Source: Gordius sp. MW1 (Eukaryota; Nematomorpha; Gordioida; Gordea; Gordiidae). Taken from it: a stretch of DNA of 64,000 nt. This document shows, piece by piece, positions 53,525 to 64,000 of the stretch. The notes below the pieces were generated by a model. It was not told where the DNA came from, made no database searches, and saw only the letters and a program-made list of their open reading frames with translations. The stretch is taken from contig OZ038530.1 in assembly GCA_964036665.1 (NCBI GenBank), positions 10,132,501-10,196,500 on the forward strand, given 5' to 3'. How positions within the stretch are numbered: position 1 is the first letter of the stretch; each line of letters starts with the position of its first letter. A program made the position numbers and the translations under genes.

Positions 53525-55656
53525 TTAAATAATTCTTTCTAAATTTTTCAATTGTTTAGCTTTATTTAGCATGTAAGAAAGCCCAGAAAAAAATTTCATA
53601 AAAATTTTTTCGGCCGAACTGGGTCTGGTACCTATGGAAAAATACCATTTTCTGCCGCGAAATGATACTCTAGTTGCATCCATATTTTGGTCAAAGCGGT
53701 CGACACCGCCCATAAAACAATTATACATTTTGAACATATGAGGATATTGAATTACAATTTTTTTTCTATTTTTTTTCGCTTTCGTGATTCTTCCAAAAGA
53801 GGTGATAGGCTTGACCCCATGACAATTTGACAACATTGTGACAATATTATTATCATTCCATCTGACAGCCATTAAATTTGAAGTGTTTTTTTTTGATATA
53901 AACCCTCGTTCTTTCTTTTTCATTGATTTTACATCGATAATCGGGCATTTTATACGATTGACCCGCACCGTTCCTGTGCCGCCAATATTCATCTTAGAAA
54001 GACATTTCATTAAATTAGGGCTTGTAAAAAAATTATCGAAATAAACATTGTAAGGACCGAATTTTTGAGGTAGTTCATTTACTAAGTCCAATATTACAGC
54101 TCCTCCTAAGTTTATTTCTTGACGATGTATGGAATATTTAGCTCCTTGGTAAGCTTTAAATGTGACAAGGTAGCCACTTTTTGTTGACGCGCACCACATT
54201 TTATACCCGAAACGAAAAGGCTTGCCTTTTATAAATTGTTTCGCATTGTAGTGCCCGAAATAAGGAACCATGCACTTATCCATGGATATGTGAGATGATC
54301 TACAATGTTTAAAGTTGCTTTTGAATTGTTCATCTAAAAGATCCAAATACCCTCGAACTTTAAAAAAAGTGTCACCCTCTACCAATTTGCTGTTGTCGGC
54401 CAAATGTAAATATTTAGTTATTTCTTGGAAGCGATTTCTGCGCATTCCATTAGATACCATTTGGTTAAAACAGTCCGTTCTGAGCTCCCAAAACATTTTG
54501 ATATTTTTAGGAGACAGGTAGCCCGTTAAATAAAGAATTGAGATATAGACTTTAAATTCATTAACAGTTAAATTGAGGTTGTAGTTATGCTGAGAAGCAT
54601 ATAAATTACTCATATTCACCACATACAAAATAACATCATTTGAAAGAAATTGTTCCAAGTAATCTTCTGGATTTTCCAAGTAGATGGGTTCAAACGCTAG
54701 ATTTTCCTCAGCGTCACCACAGCCATGTGGCTTAAAGTCTTCATCATTGTCTTTCCAGTTAAACATGCTTTTATCTTGGATGTTTTCTGATTCACTATGA
54801 TGTCTGACCACCTCTATGCAAGAATTAAGCATAGAACGGGGCAAATGTTGAAGGTCGAAATCCATTTCGTCTCCACTTTCCACATCTGTGTCTCCTTCTT
54901 GCTCTGGGGGAAAAATTATAACTTCATCAATATCTACATTGGGGCTGTCTAACTCCTCTATTATATCTATCAAAGATCTAATTAAAAAAAAGAGATGAAA
55001 AAATATATTTAATTTCTTAAATAATAGACAAATTTTCAAAAAACTATAAATAAAGTGTTTATAGAATTAAAATGTAGCATTTAATTATAAAAAAGGGAAA
55101 GATGGCTATTTTAAAATCTATATATGATACACTTTATCTCTAATTTGTTATAAAATTTTGCTTATAACTTCATGAAAATCTACATTGGGGCTGTCTAACT
55201 CCTCTATTATATCTAACAAAGATCTAATTAAAAAAAAGAGATGAAAAAATATATTTAATTTCTTAAATAATAGACAAATTTTCAAAAAACTATAAATAAA
55301 GTGTTTATAGAATTAAAATGTAGCATTTAATTATAAAAAAGGTAAAGATGGCTATTAAAATCTATATATAATACACTTTATCTCTAATTTGTTATAAAAT
55401 TTTGCTTTGATTATACAAGATTTTATATAAAAAATTTAATTAACGAAATAATAAAAAGTAGCATCATTCATTTACATAAGCTTACGTATATGGACCTCTG
55501 CCCAGTGTAACCTACAGGTTACAGCAAACTTTGGACCAACATTATTCCCATTTTAATTAACCAAAAACCATTAAATATTATATCAAAATAGTTGTGAAAG
55601 TGTCAAGATTTTAATGATATAAATTACAATAAGATTACTTACGGTTGAGTCTCCAT
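53525..55656 (-). pseudogene. piggyBac transposase, copy B (frame intact, C-terminus replaced)
   Basis: Minus-strand exon 1 55643-55656 (METQP) and exon 2 from 54977 give one open frame through all three catalytic aspartates, without the two deletions that break copy A. At the inversion junction (53633/53634), just after the RGRKWYF block, the natural C-terminus is lost. The frame runs into read-through of element-end sequence, ending at 53525. The zinc-binding C-terminal domain is therefore absent. A and B are complementary: one has the C-terminus but broken frames, the other an intact core but no C-terminal domain. Confidence 0.88.
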
Positions 55657-56300
55657 TTTTAGTGAATATATGAGAAGCAGTCGAAATTCCGAAATTATGG
55701 ATTTTTGATAGCGTGTAATTAATAAAATAAGGAAGAGGAAAGGGAATAAAACATATCAGCTGATTCGCCTAATTGTGCTCTTTCATATTCAATTTAAAAA
55801 TTAATATTTTATCCAATAGTTTAAAAATTATACGCGTTTAAAGTGGTGTCACCTACAGGTTACACTGGTACCTCTCGGGTTAAATAATTTTTTCTAAATT
55901 TTTCAATTGTTTAGCTTTATTTAGCATGTAAGAAAGCCCAGAAAAAAATTTCATAAAAATTTTTTCGGCCGAACTGGGTCTGGTACCTGTCGGGTTAACT
56001 TCGGAGAAAGCGTATGACACGATCTCTCGCTATTTATTGTGGTGGTGCTTTAGGAATCAAAATATTCCTGAGGCATAGTATGGCTTTTAAAAGATATAGC
56101 CTTGAATTCTTGTATCAAATCGACAGTTGGGGACTATAAACTTTTTCGGGTTTTGAAATTGTATTAATAGAAAGATCTGCTCTAATTACCTTTTGATTTA
56201 ATATAATTGGACACGATAACGATAGACAAGTCATCTCCTTGGTTTATGCTATATGCCGAAGCCATAGTACTACGTTAAGTGACAAAGGAGAAATTATGGT

Positions 56301-56701
56301 ATGGTCCTTTCGTACTATACTTCAAATTCACTCTAGAAATTAGTTCAAATCTTTATATTGTCAGTGAGAGTTGTGTATTAAGGGTTTTCAACAAAAGTTT
56401 GCCATTTGTTGAATACTCATTTATTATTTTCAATAAAAGAGGAGAAATTCTTACAAAGTCGAGAATTCTCGTCGAGACGAGATTTTTTATAATAGCTCCC
56501 GAACCGAGACGAGATCTAAACACTACCTAGAATTAACTTTAAACAACAACTAAACTTAATTATCAAGTCATATAAATGGCTTCATAATGACGCAAATTTT
56601 GTTTCATATTAAACTGTATTTAAATATTACAATATAATTTAGCATCTTTCTAAGCTAATTGAAGAATACGGCATTTAAACTAAACGTCATTTATTTAATA
56701 A
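56301..56701. other. Short gap between LINE remnant and Helitron
   Basis: Contains GAGACGAGA-rich foldback sequence (56460-56515) like that at the edge of the 13.8-kb Helitron, and AT-rich DNA. No gene. Confidence 0.35.
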
Positions 56702-59200
56702 CTAGCTGTGCCCGGCCAAGCGTTGCTTTGGCTTAGTTCTTATTTGCCTAAATAATTGGTCCTATCAATAGGAAATAAATGAAAGAATTTGGAGCAGCTT
56801 ATTTCTAGAAAATACTATCAGTGTATGGGTATATGGTTATGATTGAAATAAGAATGGAGCGTTGTGACAATATTGGCCTTTAAAATAACAATACACTAAT
56901 CATATATTAATTTCATTCTTTATACTTTATTTAATCATTTTTGATACCTATATATACATCAAATTATGACGATTAAAAAATAATTCTTCATCAATTTCTA
57001 AGTGCGATGAAGTATATAATATTTTTGGGTAGTCCGTCTTTAGTCAACACAAACAAACTGGAACCCGCGCGAGAACATGCCACATATAGCTATTCGTAAG
57101 AAAAGCATGGTGCGGTAAAATTTAAGCTACAAATAGATATCGTTTGGCCTTGCGCCTTATTGATTGTCATTGCGAATGCCAACCGAATTGGAAATTTAAT
57201 GCGTTTGAATTTAATCGGCACATATGGGGGAATCATAGGGATTGTGGCAGCATACATGTTCATTTCGGAACTTGCCCTTCAAAATGCTGTCTTCGAGTTT
57301 TTCATTAATATTTTAATGATACGGCCAATGCAATGCCATTTTTGTATCGTATCTCTGAAGAATTATCGAATTGAGAAATTTTTGCCAGTTCCATCTGATG
57401 CATCCAAAAAAAGAAACCCCTTGTCCTGCCGAAACTATCAGCATAATGCGGTCTTAAATGTTTTTTTGTTCATGAGTTAGTGGTAGGACATTGCGAGTAA
57501 CAATCGCTGCCATCTAAAGTATTGCTGCAGTTCAAGACTCATATCAATGTTGAGTAAATCAGATGTACATTGATTTAGTTAACTCATACCAAAATGACTA
57601 ATTTTAAAATTGGCAATGACAATGCCAAAATCCTATAGCTATCAAAAGCTTCATTATACATTGCGTCGCTAAATGATAACGTTAGATCGTTGCACCTTGA
57701 AGGATGTCGATATGATCAGTCATTGAATCTTTGCTTATACCACAACGTTTGTGCTCGGGGTGGGAAACATGCAGTCGACACTATAGCGAATAGTAGACGA
57801 ATTTGTGTTCCTGTACAGTTTAATGCTGCTTTAGTAAGAATACTGTCCCGATGGTTGTCGTCTTTTAGCAAGCCTAATGTAAGGCATGCATCTTTATTTT
57901 TCAAATATCGTGAAATGACAATGAGCCGGAGACATTAATCAACAACAGTCGCAGTTGAAAGCACTCAGTCTGCCTTGGATTCACTGTATATACACGACCC
58001 AAATTGTTTGATTTGAATAAACCGGGCCATTCAACAATTGGTGTGCCTTGCTTGTGGGGCATCCATTTTTGTGATTGAGTCCACGTAAAATAGCCTGGTA
58101 TTTCTGAATAGAGTAATGTTTGTGCGAAGGCACCACAACCATTGGCACGATTGCACAATTAAAAAAAATTGGTAAGTGTACTTTTAGGTGGATTATAGCA
58201 AGATCAAGCGCTGTTTGTTCGTGAAAAATACACGCTGGCCGTTTTCAAGATAGACAGCTAATTGAATAACTACTGTATCCCGTTCATGAATTGTGAACCC
58301 GAATATACGCTAAACAGCTTCATTGGAGCATGTACTGGCCAATACGGTAGTTCGTTATTTTATCAATGTTATTCAATGGAAGAGCATTTACATAGGTATT
58401 TTCAATTTCTAAATACTTCCATATCAATTCCTAAATTCACATACTTGCAAATATATTTGATGCTCTTCACCGAACTGCAGAACTGAACGTAAATGATTGT
58501 CCGCCATTATCGTTACTTTTTTGACGATTTATTGGATATCCGTCGACATGTGGTGACCGTATCATTGGTGAAATCTTTAGGATAACGCTTTGTACATTTT
58601 CCATCTAACATGCAAGGCGATGATCGATTAAAATATCTTCATGGGCCATGAATCATGTTTATGGTAACAGTAGCAAACAATATTTTATCAGTAGATGGAT
58701 TTGGAATTTCTGCATAAATTAATTTATCGATGTCTTCAGGAATTTTGTCGATGAACTAAATCAAAATGTGAGCATGTGCTAATCCTCGCATTTACCACTC
58801 ATTTAAATACATCCAGCAACGTGCGGGGCCAAATATTATTGCTGGTATCTTAATAAATAGAATACTTTTAATAAATAGAATACTTCAGCCCTTTTTATAT
58901 ATGAAAGATTATTTACATTGTTGCATTTTGCAGTATCACTGTATGACGCCATGAAGTTGCGTATGATTTACATTTTATTAAATTATTGCCGCATTTTACA
59001 GTAACGCTGTATGACGTCTTTATTAAGTGTCAAAACGTATTAAACAAGAAAACTTGACCGTCTTATTACTTAGGTCGATAAAAAGTATATATAAACCATC
59101 TAGGATGCTAAGGCAATGATCTGCCCAAATTTTGTGGCAATCGGTCGAGAACTTTAGGAGTTATTAGAGAACATAAAAAACAGAGTTACATTTATATATA
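56702..59200 (-). mobile_element. Decayed Helitron II
   Basis: The 3' terminus on the minus strand is GCCAAAGCAACGCTTGGCCG then GGCACAGCTAG before T (56702-56733), a hairpin plus CTAG as expected. Moving right come helicase C-terminal remnants (57030-57480), the block ECFQLRLLLINVSGSLSF and LGLLKDDNHRDS (57716-58158), and Rep-region pieces including FIDKIPEDIDKLIY-like sequence near 58690-58760. All frames are broken. It is colinear with the 13.8-16.3 kb copy but lacks the MITE. It is followed at once by another Helitron 3' end at 59203. Confidence 0.82.
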
Positions 59201-59202
59201 TG

Positions 59203-60330
59203 CTAGCTGTGCCCGGCCAAGCGTTGCTTTGGCTAGTCCGTAGGTGGTTAAATAAGTATAACCTATTAATATGACATATCAAAAATAGGGTCATATATGA
59301 AATAATTTATAATGTGAAAGGTCTGAATGCTAATGCAAATAAATATCCATAATATTTATTTAAGAGCGAAAGCGTCTTTCATGTTCGCGTCCTATCAGCC
59401 TTGATAACGACCTTGTAATCGTCAGTGGGCATGCTCTCCAACGCGAGTTTGAACAGGGTAACCAGATGATTTATAGTGTGGAATAACTGCTGCAACGCTG
59501 TGACTATATCACGGCGGATAACGGTATGCATCCCACACCATTGATCAGTTTCAGCGTCGCCCATAAAATACATTGGGAGAAAGCCGTGGGCAGCATCAGG
59601 TACCAAGAGAAGGGACCCGATTAGGTGGTAAATTTGCCCTTGTACTCTAAACGTGGGCATGAAACCACCATCATTAATAATGCGCGTTGCTCCAAACGAT
59701 GTCATTTGAAAGCATGCGTTGTATTGGCGAATGTGTTCGAGAAAGTGTTTGGACACAGGAGTAGCCCCAGAAACGTAACTTAACAGCGGTTCCGGTGGCT
59801 CATTCAGAGGTGGTAAATTGACCTTCCCATTCAAACAACACATACCACCCTGTTCTGTGCGGAACCGTAGAGCCTGACAATGTACACACAGCGTACCCAT
59901 TCTGTCAATTGTGACGGAGGGATGGAGTCTGTAAACATACGCCGAATCATACGCGAAAGCGGCTAAGGTTAAATTGGCTCCCGAGCTATTTCGTGTAAGC
60001 CTGGCTCAATTCCGAAGGTCGGCCAGCCGAGCGTTGCGCTTTCCGCAAGTTTCAGCTGCTCTCCACGTGGAGGCTCGGTTCCGAAGGCCGGCCAGCCGGG
60101 CGTTGCGCTTTCCGCAAGTTTCAGCTGCTCTCGACGTGGAGGCTCGGTTCCGAAGGGCGGCAAGCCGGGCGTTGCGCTTTTCGCCAGTTTCAGCTGCTTT
60201 GGTCTTCTTTGCGGTTTTTGTATTACGTAGAATTTTTGTTAAAGTTTTTTTCCGCCAGGGCATATGAGGCTGTTGGTTATAAAAGGGAACAGCAAAAGTA
60301 AAAATAGGCCTTTTTGGATGCGGCAAACGC
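59203..60330 (-). mobile_element. Helitron III, 5' coding part with 3' terminus (internally deleted)
   Basis: CTAGCTGTGCCCGGCCAAGC at 59203-59222 is the same 3' terminal hairpin as Helitron II, in tandem with it. Within 150 bp the sequence enters the N-terminal part of the transposase (separate entry), so the whole Rep catalytic and helicase region is deleted from this copy. Confidence 0.7.
59372..60263 (-). pseudogene. Helitron transposase N-terminus (Helitron_like_N), near-intact
   Basis: From ATG at 60263 the frame encodes a basic leader and three 23-residue repeats containing CGKRNARLAGLRNRAS, then after one TGA (near 60005) continues into the conserved domain. Landmarks are CVHCQALRF, GMCCLNGKVNLPPLNEPPEP, ACFQMTSFGA, MPTFRVQGQIYHLIGSLL and ALESMPTDDYKVVI. 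In Helitrons this region precedes the Rep nuclease and includes a putative zinc site (CxxC ... CC). A frameshift after KADRTR ends the frame at 59379. The coding part is better preserved than in the other Helitrons here. Confidence 0.85.
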
Positions 60331-61099
60331 TATTTTACCCCTGGCCGCCCTGGGAACCTACGGGTAAAATTTGGATGCTTACTTAAGTAACAACACAACA
60401 AAATTTCTTTAATTCTTGCCCTTTAAATTATCACATAAAATTTCACAATATAAATAAAAAATAAATAATCAATCTTACCATAATTTGAAGCTGGCAACTA
60501 ATTATTTGATGCTGACAAATTATCATAAGTAAATATATAGGCAATGATATAAGAGATATGCAAAATAGGCAATTTATATACATTATTCTAAAATTATATA
60601 AGGTTTTATAAACAGTAAATTAAAAAAATAACATCAATTTTATTTGAATATTTCAATTATGTATGACGTCATTATTGTATAATAAATGAAACTGGCCGGG
60701 AAATGTCCGATATTTTTAAAACAAAAAGGTATTTTAGGAATCTGAAAAAGCTATTTTACCCCTGGCCGCCCTGGGAACCTACGGGTAAAGTCGCGCGAAT
60801 CGGGCCGGTAGTTTCAGAGTTTAGCCCTTACATACATACACTTTACTTTATGTATATAGATAGATTGTTATTGCTAACAAATAACAAGCTAATCGTCATT
60901 TGATTTCTTGCGCTAAATACATGAAAATTTTGCTAAATTATTTGTGTTGTTGGACATGTGGCGTCGGTGAGGACGCGAGAAGAAACGGTGGTGAGTAGGT
61001 GAAGGGTACATCCAATAATCATGAGGATATACCTGAGGTACATACGGTCTTCACGGAGGGGGGTGCTATTACACCAGTGGAGTTGTGAGAAATTCTCTC
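60331..61099. other. Non-coding stretch with a 39-bp direct repeat
   Basis: A 39-bp sequence beginning CTATTTTACCCCTGGCCGCC is present identically at 60330-60368 and 60751-60789; the preceding 30 bases are also similar. The intervening ~380 bp is AT-rich. It lies at the 5' side of Helitron III and may be part of it. Confidence 0.5.
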
Positions 61100-61396
61100 A
61101 TTTAAATACCAGTTTGATTACGATAATATTCCGATACAATATCAAGAGACTCTAGACTTCTATGAAGCTAGGATGCCGATAGAAGAGGGACAATTTCATT
61201 TGCCTCCTACACGCCATGCTATGAGGCCTCTGGAGGAGGAGGATATTTCCGATTTTCGAAGATATAGGGCTTCTGGAAAAAAAGAATATCCTTTCCACAA
61301 TCCACGCTCATACATCCCTACAATTTTGATGACGGATCCAAACCCTGAAGCAGCAACCACACAAGAGGAAATTTCGTGTTCCCCTGAACCCGGTTA
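61100..61396 (+). CDS. Unrecognised ORF (about 98 codons) with coding-like composition
   Basis: An open frame from about 61100 to TAA at 61394-61396 encodes an acidic, proline-containing peptide. It starts SFKYQFDYDNIPIQYQETLD and includes RHAMRPLEEEDISDFRRYR and NPRSYIPTILM. The first in-frame ATG is 61173. Just upstream the same frame reads TPVEL then a stop. The balanced composition suggests a real protein, perhaps the first ORF or gag-like part of a retroelement upstream of the reverse transcriptase at 62.4 kb, but I recognise no family. Confidence 0.35.
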
Positions 61397-62416
61397 AACC
61401 CACAAAGAAACAAAAAAATCAAGTTCCATTTTTCTTTGTGAAACTGTTTCCCTTTAAATAGTTTGGACAGAACTCTGACGAGCCCAGCATGTTTAATTTA
61501 TAACATTTTTTTAATTGTAAACTTAATATTTATTACAGATATACTCAAGAATTCCCTTCACGTAATAGAGAAGGATAACCTGCTCGGATAAGCAGCCTGG
61601 TCATAGTTATGATGGACTAAGATTGTGACTAGCCCATCAAGTATGGACATCTTAACTTCTTATTTAAAATATTTTTGCAATTAAGCAGACATACTTCAGG
61701 ATTTCCTATAGCCTGGTTATGTTCGGATGAAATACTTGAAGGGCTAGTCATGATTCTGGCCCATCGTAACTAATAAGTGAGGCGAAATAGAAAAATGAAA
61801 CTTTGTTTTTATCGATTTTAGCCTGTGTATGGGGACCAAAATATATGTGTTCCCTTTCTGAGGTTACTGACTCAGGGGTTGGACTCGTCACCGATATTAT
61901 TAGGAAAAATGGGGGAAGATAAAGGAAGAGTAAGCTTCTCCTCTTCAAGCGGCCCTATAGCTTCGTATATACCTGGAAGATCTACTTCCTCCAGAGGCTT
62001 CACAGCAAGGGGAGCAAAGAAAATTCTTCCTTTTTTAAAAGCCTCATATGTTCGTATAAGTCTATAGTCCCCTGATAGTGCGCATGAATTTTATTTTAAT
62101 CATAATGGTAGTGAATAGAGAGATTTTCGTAACTCCTCAATAGCTTCCCCTCCTATAGTTACCTGTGCCTAAGGTACATCCTTGAAATAATTTTTGATGT
62201 ATGTATACTTCCCATAATAACCACCACCACTTCTTATTCCCGCGCTCTTACCCCCGCCATATCTTTAGCAACACAAATAATTTGCAAATTATTCATGATT
62301 TATTGGTAGAGTAAGGTAATCAAAACATGTGAATAGATCGCATAAAATGCATTTGAATAGATTACAATGTTAAATATTAATTTTATTCACCAAAAAAATC
62401 TTAAAGGGGCGACCTT
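61397..62416. other. Non-coding stretch
   Basis: No domain recognised. It contains two similar phrases around AGCCTGGTCATAGTTATGAT (61587) and AGCCTGGTTATGTTCGGATG (61710) with GACTAGCCCATC / GGCTAGTCATG nearby, an old local duplication. Confidence 0.4.
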
Positions 62417-64000
62417 ATGTACAAATTGGCCAAGATAAGGGAGTGGAAAAGTAGCGATGTTGGAGTCCTTAAAATTGTAAAAGACGAGAAGGGTCACACC
62501 TTATTCAAGCCGAAGGAAGTGATGGAAAGTGAAAAGGATATTTCAAGGAACTTATGAATATTATGACAAAGATTCCCTTCCCGATATTTAGTCAAAAATA
62601 AGTATGGTGAAAATATTGGAGGAAAAGGGCACAAATGAACAAGCAAAAAAAAAGCTAATGACCCCGATGGAATACCTATGGAACCATTGCTCGAATGCTG
62701 TGAAAGAAGTCACAACCATGGCGAATCTCTTTAACAATATATTGATAGAGAGCGAATTCCTATTTTATGAAAAGCAAGCACGATTATACCCTAATTTAGA
62801 TGCAAAGAGGCCCTCATGAGTGTGACACTTACAGAGGTATCAAGATAATTTGCCCTCTTTAAAACTTATGCAAAGTATCTTAGTAAGATAGCTGAAAAAC
62901 GAGATGAGACTAATCATTTAGGATTTGTGGCTAGCAAATCCACGATCAACCCAATCTTGGCACTAATACAAACAATGGATAATTTTAGGGAAAGAGAAGA
63001 AACCTACCTATGGTCTTGTTTAACTTGTAAAAGCTTATGACACAATACCTCGCTATTTAATGTGGTGGTGCTTGAGGAAACCAAGTACACCTGAGGCATA
63101 GTATAGCTTTTAAAAGATATAGCCTCAAATTCTTGTATTAAAACGACAGCTGGGGACTATAAACCTTTTCGGGTTTTGTAATTGGATTATATTAAAGATC
63201 TGCTCTAATTACCTTTTGATTCAATATAATTGGACACGATAACGAGACAAGTTTTCTCCTTGGTATATGCTATATGCCGATGATATAGTACTACGTAAAG
63301 TGATAACGGAGTAATATTCGAAGAAGTAGAAAAATGGTCAAGCGCTTGCTATTTAAACGTCTACAATCAAAAAATGATATACATGGAGATGAACCTTACA
63401 GGAACCCCATCGCTAGATGACCCTCTAAAGTACCCAAAAGTAGACAATTTACACACCTCGGCTCGATGCTCAACCGAGAGGAAGGTTGCGCAAAAGAAGT
63501 CAATGCACGGCTCCACAAAGGATGGATTATATGGCAAAGATCCGTTGTGATGTGCAGCTAGAAGATTTATGGTTGATGAGCAAAGCTTACAAATCCTTGG
63601 ATAGACCGGTGTTACTCTATGGAAATATGAACTTTAAGTGTAACGGAAGAAAAGTTCTTATAAGACACGGAGATGAGAATAATACGGTGGAGCTTGGGGT
63701 AAACTAACTCGACGACCAATCACGAAAAACTACCTCAGGGCAAAAATGGGGTTTTAACCTCTGGCGGACTTGATTAACAAAATTCGACCGAGGCGGTGTG
63801 GTAAAATATTAATGGAGACGAATGATATAAATCAAAAAAAGTATTAGACATGAAAGTGTTGAAGAAGAGATAAAGAAGGTAATCTCATGTTACGTGGGAA
63901 GGGACAAATTTCTGAAAACTATAAGAAGTTAAATGAAAACATAGCCTTTACCCGATCAAGATAGAAACTTTTCGAAACAAAACCCCACGACTGTGCGACC
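62417..64000 (+). pseudogene. Decayed non-LTR retrotransposon reverse transcriptase, running to the window edge
   Basis: Plus-strand landmarks in the right order. KLAKIREWKSSDVG (62420-62460). NDPDGIPME (about 62655-62685, the LINE PDGIP block) and LFNNILIESE (62730). KAYDTIPRYLMWWCLR (about 63030-63075). YADDIVL catalytic block (63273-63295). LGSMLNREGGCAKEVNARLH (63450-63510) and a PVLLYG block near 63610. Stops and shifts separate nearly all blocks. The same element, interrupted by piggyBac, occurs at 50745-56300. The ends are not visible. Confidence 0.78.

Larger units (their letters stand above)
50808..55994. mobile_element. Inverted (palindromic) piggyBac composite at one TTAA
   Basis: Outer TTAA at 50804-50807 and 55995-55998. 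The left end is CCCGAGAGGTACCAG; the right end reverse-complemented is CCCGACAGGTACCAG. The paralogous LINE at 63.02 kb has a single TTAA, an empty site. Inside are two nearly identical arms in opposite orientation, 50808-53050 (+) and 53634-55879 (-), separated by 583 bp that hold the rest of copy A. The terminal 109 bp of the element occur twice, both in + orientation (53525-53633 and 55880-55988). The 5' terminal sequence of arm B abuts a TTAA at 55880-55883. Both arms share an older 243-bp tandem duplication, so the inversion duplicated one parental copy. Confidence 0.88.
50745..56300 (+). pseudogene. LINE reverse-transcriptase remnant, split by the piggyBac composite
   Basis: The two outer pieces (about 50745-50807 and 55999-56300) join across one TTAA into sequence homologous to 62970-63310. 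In the latter the same frame region reads KAYDTI, MWWCLR and YADDIVL, reverse-transcriptase landmarks of a non-LTR element. In this copy the YADD site is altered (GCCGAAGCC instead of GCCGATGAT) and many stops occur. The 50808-55994 interior is the later insertion. Confidence 0.7.

Overview
This is AT-rich nuclear DNA from a metazoan, most likely an arthropod (moderate confidence on animal, lower on arthropod). The evidence is intron-containing genes with animal orthologues (a Nedd4-family ubiquitin ligase, the centrosome protein NEDD1 and mitochondrial ribosomal protein L39), GT-AG introns including one of only 41 nt, and a dense load of animal-type transposable elements (Helitrons, piggyBac, hAT and hAT-derived MITEs, Ty3-like LTR elements, non-LTR retrotransposons). 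I cannot name the species. There are no bacterial features, no CRISPR arrays and no rRNA.

Host genes. 2222-3166 (-) holds three consecutive exons of the C2 domain of a Nedd4-like E3 ligase; the rest of that gene lies outside the window or was not found. 5431-11423 (-) is a NEDD1 (WD40, gamma-tubulin recruitment) orthologue in at least seven exons, ending in the conserved C-terminal coiled-coil. 12531-12779 (-) is a FLYWCH zinc-finger exon or fragment. 35639-47318 (+) is MRPL39 in eight phase-consistent exons; its seventh intron is 7.8 kb and contains a MITE and a 7.4-kb LTR-retroelement composite. 48582-49045 (+) and 61100-61396 (+) carry coding-looking sequence that I do not recognise.

Repeats region by region. 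13.8-16.3 kb: decayed Helitron (-) with a hAT-type MITE inside. 16.3-18.6, 23.1-24.7, 29.3-30.4 and 32.5-33.2 kb: four copies of a structured compound repeat (inverted 20-mer near both ends, tRNA-like B boxes, tandem CCAAT/ATTGG palindromes, C-rich tract, terminal hairpin), one of them hit by a truncated LINE with a 14-bp target duplication. 19.3-22.3 kb: a GTGTTGT-ended element and a decayed hAT element with a perfect 8-bp duplication. 25.9-28.2 kb: two Helitron pieces. 33.9-35.0 kb: hAT-like element. 39.1-46.6 kb: inverted Ty3-like composite. 50.8-56.0 kb: inverted piggyBac composite inside an old LINE. 56.7-60.3 kb: two Helitrons in tandem. 62.4-64.0 kb: decayed LINE.

The two most unusual objects are the inverted (palindromic) composites. 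One is a Ty3-like structure whose two outer ends are both LTR 5' ends, flanked by the same 5-bp AAGTT. The other is a piggyBac structure with 2.2-kb inverted arms inside a single TTAA duplication. The Ty3-like element also carries a small third ORF with a CX2CX3HX4C motif between integrase and the polypurine tract, and the compound CCAAT repeat family deserves a database search.
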